From Membranipora membranacea (taxonomy: Eukaryota; Bryozoa; Gymnolaemata; Cheilostomatida; Membraniporidae), in contig OU612070.1 in assembly GCA_914767715.1 (NCBI GenBank), positions 29,066,025 to 29,130,024 on the forward strand: a stretch of 64,000 bases of DNA. The letters are read 5' to 3'. Positions 12,977-25,200 of this stretch are shown here, in pieces; position 1 is the stretch's first letter; the number at the start of each line of letters is the position of its first letter. The notes under the pieces were generated by a model. That model made no database searches. It had not been told where the DNA came from and saw nothing but the letters and a program-made list of their open reading frames with translations. A program made the position numbers and the translations under genes.

Positions 12977-15840
12977 ACGCTCATCTCTCCCCTCCTTCTA
13001 ACACAAATCAATATATCAATGATTGCTTAGATATCATTGTTTAATTGAGGACTTCTTTATTATTATCAATCTGCCACATTGACTGAGCAGCAATGTTGGG
13101 ACTGCTAAAGTCAGCGACATTAAGTCAGCAAGGTAAAGTGAGCGCAGATATAGCCATGACTAGTCCGGCGGCTCACAGCTGGAATCTGAGAACAATAGTA
13201 ACGATGATCAGAGTATTGTGCTAACCTAATTAAGCTGTCGCTGACAACGGTGGGAAAATTCTCCTCTCAATGGAGAATATCAGAATTATCATCGATTGAC
13301 AAGTAACAAAAAGTCAAGCTGACTCACATCACAATAAAAAATAAATAACCAAACAATACCATCCATAGTATAATAGTATATCAGGTAAACAGTAACAAGC
13401 CTAGTCCAATATTATTCTTCCTCATTGTGAAATAATCGCCTACAAGCCATAAAGTCAGCATGTTACAATTCTGAGATAATTAAAACTAAAATATGAGTGC
13501 AATATAAAGGGTTCTCGGGTATTATGTGCATGTGAATACTAGTGTGGGGGGTTCTTAAGTTGGAGGGTTATAGTGTAGGCGGGTATACTACGCACTGCTC
13601 ATCAGTCTGGCCGGTTAGAGGGGCATAGCACACGACTGTCAGAGCTCTCTTTGCATATGATGGTGAAATTACAATAGCCCAGATAAGAGGTTTCTCATCT
13701 AATATAGGACTTAGCTGCTCGTGTCGCTATGACTGCGATATGACTGGGATATCACTGGGCTGGCCGGCTTGTGCCGCTCTTCACTGATGCTGCACTTGGC
13801 ACCATCTCCGCACAGTCATCACTATTATTATTGTTACTAATAGCTCTAATAACTACCATTGTTTTCTTTCAATGTTTCTATTTAGTCTGATGGGCTTTTA
13901 ACTCTAATCACTGCCTAATTAAAATGCAGCTCTTTTATAATTGGCAGGCTGCTATGAGCGCTGCGTATCAGGCCAGCGACAGCGAGGAGCAGGTGGATTA
14001 AATAATCCACATAGTGTATTGTTTGACTTGTCAGGTATAAAGATTCCGATACAAAGGAGAAGAGAATCATGTTGTTAGTATACCCTGTATGTTATCAGTG
14101 TGTAAATCTGAGTGTGTGTAGATCCTGGATTGTCAGGACAGGCTGCTCATAGTTGTCCAATCAGAGACGGGCACACATCTGCAGATTCTACACCCCTCCC
14201 TGTGTAAGCTACTCATGATACCTGATAGTAACCAGCTCTGAACCGGGCAGCACAAGATTAGAGGGCTGGGCCGAGATCTGTCAGACTATACTCATAGCAA
14301 GTCTAGATGAATGGATGAATTTTTACTTCACTCCCTCTCTCCTCCCAAGAACAAATAATAAATTGACTCGTGAATGCGAAATGATAGATTGATACAGTTA
14401 CAGCATAACAATATGCAGCCTATATGTAGTATGAAATAGCTTGCGCATCTGATTGAGGGGGGGACAACCTTAACATGTACATTCTGCAGCTGATTGTTAA
14501 TATTGTTGTCTCAAAATATATAAGCCAAAGTATTAAATTTACAATTTAATTGCTTTTGACATCATAGAGCTTATGAAGGCTGAAGCGAGTATTTGATTCC
14601 AGTATTTCCTTTAGCTGTGGGTTTTGATCTGCAGCAATAAGGTTTCATTTACCATTCTTTGTCTTCATCCCAATTAGACACCAGAAAGGCAGCGGCAGCG
14701 ATCACTTGTTAGGGAGATTGTAATGAGATGTAACTTTATTAGAACTTCATAAAACTTAAAATGTCAATGAAGAAGAAGTGTGACATATTATCAATAATTT
14801 CTACTATGAGTGAGCGAGGCTGATCGAGCCTAACCCTCTTATGTGTATATTATGTAACAATAAGACAAGGTTGACAGTATTTCTATGTAATGTTACACAG
14901 CTATAAACAATAACAACACAGCCCAGATAATAACAACACGCTGCTGCCAACCGCTGCTGCTGCCGGATCGATCACAGAACACATAAACACATATCAGTAG
15001 GGATTGTTAGATTTATTTCATGTCTTAACCGCCAAATCCTCCCTAACACGATGACCTTACAGCTGAAACATTGGAGCGGCATTAGTTGTTGTTTTACACA
15101 CAATTCAATCTCTATTAAAGTGTAGATCAGACTTTTCAGGGAAATTGTAGCTCATTGAATGTTCTAAAAATAACCAGAATTTACCACATCCAGCACTAAA
15201 GACCTCCATATTTGAGTTGCCGTGTTCCTGAGGGCTGGCTGTGGTTCTAGTTGGTATAACATCAAAACAGATAGAGATAAAAAAGCAGATGTTATTTTTA
15301 CAATCAACATACAAAAAATGGCAGGCTGAGGACTCGGTGAACCTCATCTCAAAACTTGCACACATAACATATACATCCCTGGATTAGTTCCCCCCCCCTA
15401 AAGTACCAGCATGAGAGCAGGGAGGGTGAGAGAGCAGTCATGTAACAATCGGAGTGAGGCGTAAGGTACTCTAACATCCTAGTATGAAGTCATCTAAAGT
15501 CTGAGATAATGAAGTTTCAATATAAAGAACAAATCCTCAATCATTATCTATACATGAATATTTGGGTTTTAAAACAGGGTAAGACAACTCTGAGGTTAAC
15601 TGTGAGGCCTCCCCTCTTAAGCCCCTGATAAAACAGAACCCCTTATCGAGGATAGTAACAATCATAAATCATTGACTCCACCCAATCTGAACAATAATCT
15701 CTGACACGCACAACAATGGAATTCCCCAAAGACAACATTACCAACTATCATCATAACGTAGTTCAGTATATTTACATATAAATGTGATTTCTACATATTA
15801 GCAATAAGCTATGTGATGCCTTGTACCAGTTACTATATAG

Positions 15841-16000
15841 CTGTGGGCGTTCTTGTATATGGCCCACTAAGAGGACGTTCCATTCTATCTACCGTTCTCT
15901 GTACTCTGATGATCCCGAGGAGATTTACAGAATAGATTGCACCAGTGTAGACACAGCTTACACAGCTGAACTCGCACAGTCAGCTTACCGATTTCACTGA
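15841..16000 (+). CDS. Candidate terminal exon of an unknown gene
   Basis: After acceptor tactatatag an open frame of 52 codons runs to TGA at 15998-16000. It includes TFHSIYRSLYSDDPEEIYRI. Composition is protein-like, but a second + frame (VLVYGPLRGRSILSTVL) is also open here, so the frame is not certain. No family was recognised. Confidence 0.22.
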
Positions 16001-16083
16001 CTGATACAATCATGCATAATTGATATTATACAATGATTACAATAGGGAGAATCAGCCCAGCAAAAAAAGTGTGTAGCGTTACG

Positions 16084-16135
16084 ACTGCCCTGCTACTGCC
16101 CTGCTACTGCCCTGCTACTGCCCTGCTACTGCCCG
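16084..16135. repeat. Short tandem repeat, unit ctgccctgctac
   Basis: About four copies of a 12-bp unit. No function seen. Confidence 0.8.
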
Positions 16136-16863
16136 TATTATGGTAATATCATGTATATATATCCGGTAAGCTGACTTTTGTTAGAGAGACACTGCGGCCT
16201 GCCTGCAGTGTCAGAGTCTGTAGAGTATAATGGGAGAGAGTGTACGGTATTATTTTTAGTTTGGGGAGAGTTATGTAGTAGATTATGGGACTAGAAAAGA
16301 TACTAGATATATTCACTATGATTTTTTTGTATGATGTTTACTTTACTTTATCACCATAGAAATATGTACATGTATACATATCAGTGGATATAAAGTTATA
16401 GGGTCATACAGTTATTAATAGAAGTGAGGGAATAATGTCCAATGACTGAGGATGTTACCTAGCTTATATCATGTCCTCTGTACGGTAAGGGGGAGGGGTG
16501 GACAGATAAACACACAGGCTAATATTGAGAACAGAGGCTAACATTGAGAAGACGATGGTGTCACCTGAATGCTGCCCTTACAGTAATTAACTCTCTGCAC
16601 ATAAAATTATCGTATTACGTTGTGTAAATAATACAAATTATGTTTTATTATAGCACACAAATTAAGGCCTAAACAAGATTCGCCTTGGCTTATATCAGCT
16701 ACCAGCGTAAGCTGACTGTGGGAAAAATACATGAAGATGACAAACTAATCATCAAAAGGTAATAGTAGTAATAGTAGTAATAGTAGTTCATTGAACAAAA
16801 AACTGCAAACAAAAAGTGTCAAGAGTTTAATAAGAAACTTTGGGTTGTTAGAATCTAATACAG

Positions 16864-16939
16864 AAATCACAGAGTAAGGATATATAAGGATATATAAGGA
16901 TATATAAGGATATATAAGGATATATATCCTTACTCTGTG
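16864..16939. repeat. Hairpin with (ggatatataa) repeats
   Basis: Left arm cacagagtaaggatatata pairs with right arm tatatatccttactctgtg, with decamer repeats of ggatatataa between them. A perfect-ended foldback of under 80 bp. Confidence 0.8.
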
Positions 16940-17284
16940 AGTAAATGTTGTGCTGACTGCTGACTGGCATATCATCTTATTGAGCGGAGATTTTACTACA
17001 TTGCTGTACTGTATATATAACTTAGCTAACTATAAATAACGGATATATCGCAATGTAGTCATAACTAACAAACAAAACAACTGGGCTTTTTCTCTAACCA
17101 AACAACTTATGACAGAAATATCTTTGCATAGACTTTAGTTGGCCGTGTTGTCGGGTTGTGGGTTTTATCGGTATAGGGTAAAGTATCATATCTCATAAAC
17201 ATGGCGTAGTAAAGTGAGTATATACAAGAGTAGATAGGAGATCATTGGTGACATGTACAGGGGAGGTAATCTGTATATATACAG

Positions 17285-17394
17285 CGTGTAATGTCAAGGT
17301 CGTCCTAGAGTATCTCAGTCCGGTGAATCATCCCTCGGTGTCTCTCTGTGAAGATCTCATCCTAAAACTACAAGAGATAATATCCAGTAAATAA
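17285..17394 (+). CDS. Candidate terminal exon with overlapping poly(A) signal
   Basis: Acceptor gtatatatacag, then 35 codons including KVVLEYLSPVNHPSVSLCED and ending LKLQEIISSK before TAA (17392-17394). AATAAA lies at 17390-17395 and overlaps the stop codon. Amphipathic, protein-like composition, but the protein is not recognised and no upstream partner is proven. Confidence 0.27.
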
Positions 17395-18009
17395 AGAGAC
17401 ATTAAACAGAATCTGTCACCTAACAACATCATCGGTACATGATCGGGTAAATCTCAGCGAGATTATCCCCTACATTATAAAGCCACAAAATACAAAATAC
17501 TCTCCCAGCAAAATAGGAAAACAGATTTACCATTTGGATAATCGGTAATTAAACAGTTTAATTAATCAAAATTAAATATTAATTAGTTAGTTTTAAGTAG
17601 ACCCACATATCATGAACCTCTTGTTATAAGCTTGTGATGGTTTTGTTATCACACAATATCCTTATTGTAAACTCTCTCTTTCTCTATTATTCAAGTTATA
17701 TGGTCTCGGAACGGACGTGAGACAAAAATCAAGCAAACAAAATATCCCAAAAGTTCAAACCTCAGGAGTTTTAACTTTTTAGACAAGGAAGTAATAACAA
17801 TAGTACACCAATTTATCTGCACCTTTTAACCGGTACATGATTAATACAGATTAATTCAAACTAAGCACTTAAAAAACAACTACGTAACTACATGATTCAT
17901 CAGGCGGAGGGAGAGTCTGTCTGTATGATCAGAGAGGAGCATATGCTGTCTTATCGAGTAAAATCTAAACAAATAAAACTGAGCCGCTGATTGTGAGGAG
18001 AGTCGATGA

Positions 18010-18330
18010 TTGTACAGACTACAGAGTGATTACGAGGAGATGATTGTGTGGAGAGATTTAATATCTTATCTGGTGCCCATTCTATTATCCTCTTCCTCAA
18101 TTATTGTCTATCAAGTATTTATCTGGAATTTCCGATATTTTCATACCCTGTCCGGTCTGTTATCAGGTATGGTATACGGTCTGGTTTGGAGTCTGGTATG
18201 CTCTAACATACAATCATATGTCAGACTACACCTCAAGGCTTTAACTAAATGTTACAACAATGAATATATGAGAGAGAATTACATCATAAGCTGTCTGATG
18301 TACGATAAGCAGGCAGCGGATACTCCGTGA
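18010..18330 (+). CDS. Candidate exon of a hydrophobic membrane protein
   Basis: Open frame to TGA at 18328-18330. The first in-frame ATG is at 18040; an acceptor-like tacag at 18020-18024 could instead open an exon. It encodes two hydrophobic stretches (ISYLVPILLSSSSIIVYQVF and HTLSGLLSGMVYGLVWSLVC) followed by a polar tail. Two closely spaced membrane hairpins after a DYEEMIVWRD segment recall reticulon- or ARL6IP1-like ER proteins, but the likeness is only topological. It is the best coding candidate between Delta and the FLASH-like gene; it may be a single-exon gene or a last exon. Confidence 0.4.
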   Translation: MYRLQSDYEEMIVWRDLISYLVPILLSSSSIIVYQVFIWNFRYFHTLSGLLSGMVYGLVWSLVCSNIQSYVRLHLKALTKCYNNEYMRENYIISCLMYDKQAADTP

Positions 18331-18855
18331 GCATAAGTTTTAGAGGATCGTACTCAGAGGCCTGTGAATGCTCAGAGCGCTCTGGGGATAAAACATGTAG
18401 ATAGATCATCGCCTCTTCTCACAGTTTATTTATAATCTGACTGATGTCAGGTAACCGCTGGAGGGTCGAGTGGTGAGGCTATAAGCACCGAGCAGTCGAT
18501 CGATAAAACCAATAAGTCAAAGAGGAGACAGAGGCTGGTAATGCTGGTTTGAGATTCAGAGGAGAACCAGCCAGTGTGTATACTATAAAATATCAATCAA
18601 CTACAAAACCGAACCTCTTAATAGCCAGGGGTCAATATTAGGTTATGTTGGATTATTATAGTTGTGTTTATAGAAGGGCCAGCTTGGTAGGACCTTAAGT
18701 AGACAATGGTGATAAATAATTACCTTTATACATAAGACGATAACTCCTGTAAGTTGTGTAGAACGCTGAGTTTTACGTTGTATCAGCAGCTCCTATTTTC
18801 TTATTCTGGTATTCTTATGGCGGTCTCCACTTCAAAGATAAAATTATATCAATTA

Positions 18856-18865
18856 TTTATTTATT
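18856..18865 (-). promoter_or_regulatory. Candidate poly(A) signals of the FLASH-like gene
   Basis: On the - strand two overlapping AATAAA hexamers occur (tttatttatt on the + strand), about 0.3 kb beyond the last possible coding exon. They are the first clear poly(A) signals downstream of the - strand gene. Confidence 0.5.
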
Positions 18866-19144
18866 TAACATTATTCTATATTCAGACACAACATCATTGA
18901 GATGGATTAAATTTATATATATACCTCAGCGCACAGCCCCTTTAAACTTCAAGTGGAACAGGAGATTTAATATACAAGCATCTAACAACACCAAATATTC
19001 AGTGTACATTTCAATATTAATTTTCATTCTTTAAAAGTGGACAGATGGGAATACCAATTAGCAGAACAAGAATAACTATTCTGCTTTCTTACTCCTTATA
19101 AATCTGCATTTATAAATGTTCAGCAGATATTACAATAAATCAGA

Positions 19145-19205
19145 CTACTTAATATCCCCAGGGGAGGACAAATACTGATCCTGGACCCGTCGCCGCTCAG
19201 TGTAG
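19145..19205 (-). CDS. Possible last exon of the FLASH-like gene
   Basis: Frame YTERRRVQDQYLSSPGDIK then TAG (19145-19147). It would join exon 14 in phase if the acceptor is caacaag at 19206-19207, which lacks a good pyrimidine tract. An upstream acceptor tctgcttag (about 19224) leads to an early stop. Doubtful, but the peptide is protein-like. Confidence 0.3.
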
Positions 19206-22200
19206 CTTGTTGGGTCATATTCAAGTCATGAACTAAGCAGAGTCAGCAATCTATTTATTTTTGGACAATGTCTTTTGAATAAAAATGCAATATCATTGAA
19301 CTCTAAGGCAAACAAATAGGCTGTCATGGTCATCACAAATTTGAATGCTTAGATCATCCAGTAGTTAAAATAAAGGACCTGTTCACACTCACACATTACG
19401 GGATCGTCTACCCTCTGTTATCCTTGAGTCCGATTTCCTCTCGTGGTCAGTAGAGCGCATACTGCGACTCTGTTCTGTGGTTACTCTCTGTCTATTATTT
19501 CCGTGAGGAGAAGATTCACCCTGATTTGATTCTTTGCTTCTGAACCTGTCTTCTCGTTTTACTCTCTCAGATATCGACGGTCTTGTGACTGCGTCTGAAG
19601 CTATCTCAAGCTCAGATTTAAATCTGTCCTCAACATTGCGACCTTCACGGTGTCGCTCACTATGTTTATCATGGTGAGGAGAATCACTTCGCTGCTCTTT
19701 CACTCGCTGACGTGAGTTAGAGCGATGTCGCGCTGCCCTCCCATTACTAATATTACGAGCTGTCCTTGACCTATCAGTAGACTTAGATCTACAACCTTTG
19801 GACTGGAATCTATCAGAAGTTTTAGATATCACAGTTTTAGACTGAAATCGCTCATTTGATTGTGATCTGCGCCGCTTAGACTGAAATCTGTCTGTTGACT
19901 GAGATCTGCGACGCTTACCTCGACTGTCGGGTCGGTCGATGGGTCGTGACCCCTTTCGCTGTGTGACCTCTCTCTTATATTTTTGATTATCTACCTTATC
20001 AGTAGTTATCTCATGTTTATCACGCTGCTCTGCTGACTGAGGTGTATGTCTGTCCGTCTCAGATCTCACCTCCTCCTCCAGCTGTTCGTCCTCCTCCTCA
20101 GCAGAGAGGAGAATCTCACCGTCCTCTAGACTTATGTCTAATATAGCACCATATCCAGCAGCCGAGGAGCTGAGAGGTGCGTTAGGGGACGCGCTCCCTC
20201 TACCCTCATTGTCTGAGCCGTTATCATCATGTGACTGATGTGACGGGCTGTGATCAGGAGATCGGTGGAGATCAGCAGCAGTAGACAGATTACACTGTTC
20301 ATTGTCCGATGGCTGGTTTGAGTCTGTCAGAGTATCTGCCTCGTCAGGCTCATGATCTGATAAATCTACAATAGAGACAGACGGAGGGTTTGATATGGGG
20401 GAGAAGTATGAGGGGAGAGGGGACTTTGCAATGCCAGGTGGGCTGTGCCTCAAAGTTGTGGAATTGATTCATATTATGAGGTGTTTTCGTTTTCTCAGGT
20501 ATTAAGTCTTCCAAGTCTGTGACACTTTCCTTACAGTAAAACAAAGTCTTAGTGTATCTTAGCCAGTGTGACCTTGAGAATAACTAAGAATTAAAACCAG
20601 AACTCTTCGCTGTACCATATAATCTGTACATATTCATTCTTAAGAGCATCTCATAATCAACCTTTAATTTGTATTAAAAAATAAAACATATCTAACAACA
20701 TCAGTTAGTTATTTGACTTCTGAAAGGTAATTATTGATGAATGGATTTATTTATGAGGATGAAACCCTCAGTATATCCCATAGAGTTATTATATACTCTA
20801 GAGTGGACAATGCAGTGCTCAAAACGTCCTACTTAATTATTGCGAAATCCATGACGGACGCAATCTGGTTGTGCATGGCCAGTGCCTGTATCATAAAATT
20901 TATCATTGAGAATTTAGGAATTGGGTATGAGAATTTAAGTTTTAGAGCGCTTATAGCCATTTTTTCGGAAAGATTTTCATGGCACACTATGTGGAACACT
21001 TGTAGGTATTTTCACTTGCATCCATTGGAAAGATTTTCTATTTTTTCCCATCAAAATAAGCCAAAACCCCAACCGCAAACACATCATTGTGATGAGAAAA
21101 AATTACCGGCTAGCTTGTTTTTTCCACGTTTCTCTCAACCATAAGTTGGATTCTGTCTCTTTTACTCATATGTTAGCCATCAAGTGAGTTAATGTTATTT
21201 GTTCAGTATAAGGTGTACATATAGCTTGTAGAAAAGCTGACTGGAGGTTAAAAGTTGGCAGCTAAGTTCCGCCATTTGCAGAAGCAATTTACATACGGTT
21301 CTGACTAAGATACGGCGTTTAGATTTGGCTATGCCATTTAAAGCTCTAAATTCCCTCCCCGGTGGTGTCCTCTAGTTTATGAATTCGCAAAACCATTCAA
21401 CCATACACAGCAGGTTTTGAAAGCATATAAATGAATGCATTTTGTAACAAACTTTTTTGATAAGTAACTGAGTATCAAGTGCATCTTTGAATGGAAAGCT
21501 CACATACATACCTTTCCAGACTATCTCCAGATTTTTCAGAACAATACACACTAATGTGACATTTTAAGTTGACGGATATTTCTGATTTCTCACCATACTT
21601 GAAATAAGGGACCATTTGCTTCAGAGCGGTCGTTGTGGATGCTTGATACAAATTTCTGGTATGATTATTATGACTATGGTTGTTTGTTTGTGTTTGTAAA
21701 TTAATTGAGATGGCAACTTCAGCATCATTCATAATATTTTGTATATACTCCAGTAAAGGCGCTGGCAGTTGACGTATACATGTGTATTTGTTTGCATACT
21801 TTTGAGGGAAGGGGGATTAGTGTAGTACTAGTAGAAGTGTTCAATCCTTTGAAATGACCAGAGTTAGTATTTCATACAGCTGTGATTCTCGGGCAGAAAT
21901 GGATTGATGCTATAACAATATAAGAGAGGCAGCCAAAAAGTGATCTAATGAGCAATGAGGACTGACAGTAACGCCACATCTGATTTTAGCACCAACCTTA
22001 ATTGATCTTCTTTGACATAAGAAACAAAAAACCTATAATAATACCCTCAATAAAGTAACGTTATCTGGAGAGCAAATCTGAATCTTGACATTATGTAAAC
22101 TGTGACTGAAAACGAGGCAAGCTGCAAACTTTTACACCTCCGATCACTTGTTCACAGGCTACTCGTTCTTCATTTAATCAAAAATAAAATAAACCCACTG

Positions 22201-25200
22201 AATGTGTAACATATGAGTAAGAGAGACAGGACACAGCTTATATGGCTGGCAAGTGGCAGTAGAAAAAACAAGCTAGCCTGGTAATTTTTTTTCATCACAA
22301 TGATGTGTTTGCGGTTGGGGTTTTGGCTTATTTTGATGGGAAAAAATAGAAAAATTTTCCAATGGCTGCAAGTAAAAATACCTACAAGTGTTCCACATAG
22401 TGTGTCATGAAAATTTTTCCGCAGAAAAATGGCAATAAGCGCTCTAAAACTTAAATTTTCATACCCAATTCCTAAATTCTCAATGATAAATTATATGATA
22501 CAGGCACTGACCATGCACAACCAGATTGCGTCGCGACATGGATTTCGCAATAATTGAGTAGGACAAAAACTGATGCTATTTTTGTACACATTGACCACTC
22601 AAGAGTATATAATAACTCTATGGTATATCCTCAGATCATGTAGTGGTGCCTGGATAGTGTATGAAGACATATTTTAGAATTTTACAACAAGGAGACAACT
22701 CCAAATTATAGATTTTAGTGTAGATCAGACTTAGAGGCGGGCGCTGATGCTTGCAGGGAGGTCACACTTACGTGTAAGGTTATGAGGACTTGAGGGATGA
22801 GATGAGATACTGAATCTCTCAGCAGTGTACGACTCATCCTCCGAGTCAGCGTGATGTATAATTCTCGATCCGATGGCGTTACTACAATCTCCCATATCAT
22901 CATCATCACCGACAGGCCTGGGACGACTCTATCATATAATCACAAAAAATAGTCAATCACAACCTAATAATTGTAGATCATTGTCATTCAAAGAAATACT
23001 GTCGTACAACAGCAAATTTTTAAAATAATTTTACATGGTATACTGGGAGTTGTCCTTACATTGTAAATAAATGAAAAGTAAACTTCTGGTCACCATGCTC
23101 TAATCAGCAGAAATGTGCTGCGTATAAAAGTTAAGCTGATATCTCTTAGTCATTGATTACTGTAGTTATATCATACTAGAACCTGATGTAAATATTTACC
23201 TGAGATGAGGCAGTACGTTGCGTCATATCTTCACGTCGTCTCTTACTTCTATCTTTACTACTTTCTCTTCTCCTGTAAATATTATAAATCAGTCAGTGAC
23301 CAGGGAAAGTAAATCAGTCAATTAGAACCATAATTCAACATAAAATGGCCGAGTGTGCTAAAGAGGAGACAACTCAAGAACTATCTACAAAATGTCAGGG
23401 ATTTATAAATGAGTAGTGCCTGGTAAGCTTAGTTGAATTCTAGTAGCAGGTATCTGTCCTAATTAGATCATCATGTTTTCGATATAAAGTGATGTACAGA
23501 ATAATAAGTAGTTAAGACGAGGACGATCAGACAGACATAATGACCAAATTTAGAGTGAGTTCACACAGGAGTGTATATAAGCAGTCATTACCTGTTAGTA
23601 GTATCACGGCTCACAGCAGGACGTGATCTCGTACTCTTCTCATTAGATGACCTTGACCCACAATCTCCTCTGTCCTGCTGGCGGCGCCCTCTGGTGGAGG
23701 GGGAGGTTTGGGAGACTCCTGATGGTTTGGTAGAGGAGTTTGTTTTGATCCTGTCTCTCAGATCTGTGGAGGACTTAGACGAGCTGGCAGAGTTAGACTT
23801 TGATCGTCGCCGTGAGTCATCGTCTGACTCTCTCCTCTCTTTGTGTGGTGGTATATCTCTACCTTCTGTTCTAGAGTTAGGGTTGTCCCCCTCACCCAGA
23901 CCTCCTCGACCCTGATCATCACTGAGTGATGCACACTTCCTGCAGCTCTTCCTCATATCATGACGACACGGTGACCTACTTATCTTTTCACCACCGTCAC
24001 GTCGAGGTGAGCCACTTCTCTCTGTTCTTCTCTGTTTATCTGGGTGTAACCCTCCCTGAGTTTGGCCCACTGGTGATCTAGATTTCTGGTGTGTGCTAGT
24101 AGGAGGTTTATCCTCGCTATGCTCAGATTTCGGTACTTTGAGTGTGTCAGTTTGATTCCTCTCCTCTCTCACATCTTTGGTGATTACGACAGGTGAGGGA
24201 CTTCTCTTCCTATCTTCAGTCAGATCAGAGTGCCTCGTCGAGTTGGACCTGCGTGACCCTGAACTAGATCTGGAGTTCTCCCTCCATGACGCTGATCTGG
24301 ATCTGGAGTTTTCCCTACGTGATGCTGACCCTGACCGAGGAGTTGTATCCCTTGTTGATGACGGCTGACATCGTCTGCATGTCTTACTTGTATCATGTCT
24401 ACAAGGTGACCCAGATCTTCTGTCATCAACCTGTTTATCATCACTGTGTCTATCTTTGTGACTGTCATTGTGATTGGTCGGTCTTTCATCTTTGTGTCTG
24501 TCATTGTGATTGGTCGCTCTTTCATCTCTGTGTCTATACTTGGTGGTTTTTGTGTCAGTCTGCTTCTCATAGAGTTTGGAGTCAGATTTTTGTTTAGGAT
24601 GATCTTCTCTATTACTATCAGATCTATGAGGTGATTGAGAGCCATTGACTGTCACATTATCAGCAGATTTTCGTACCACTGCAGACTCATGATTTGATAC
24701 TGACCGTTTAGAGTTATTAGGACCGATCACTGACTGTTTAGAGTTTGAGTCACACCTTCTACAGCTCCTCATACTATCATGTCTACATGGAGACTCACTC
24801 CTCGCATCTCCACCACCTGATGTACCGGAGCCTCTCTCAGCTTTCTCTGTGTGTACCGGCGACCTTGACCTGCTGCTTTGCTTCCTGTCCTTCTCACGAC
24901 GGGTTTCCCTCCCTCTCCTATCCTGGCTTGTATTTGAGACATGAGGTTCTAACCTGGAGTTGGACCTACTTTTAGGATTATTCAGCTTACCTGTGGTTAC
25001 ATCAGGTTTTACACATTTCTCAGTACCACTATTCTCTGGAGGTGGTTTGTGTTCCCTGGTCCTGTGATGGGGAGATGGTTTAGATTTGAGACCTTGTAGA
25101 GGAGTAGATATACATCTTCTACATGTTTTATCGCTGGTATGTCGACATGGACTCACCGCCTTCTCTTCTCTACTATGACCTGACTTCTCTTCAGACCTGA

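Larger units (their letters stand above)
9301..18009. other. Mostly non-coding interval between Delta and the FLASH-like gene
   Basis: No complete gene was recognised. Homopolymer tracts: C16 at about 10084, G13 at about 10663, a long G run at about 12954-12976. Short tandem repeats at 16084-16135 and 16864-16939. Three isolated + strand candidate exons are listed separately (10153, 15841, 17285). Confidence 0.5.

Noticed and set aside
21475-21732. Frames shared by 21475-21732 and 42652-42915 on -
   Set aside because: Similarity is due to the two copies of the TIR element; no transposase motif and frames differ in length between copies.
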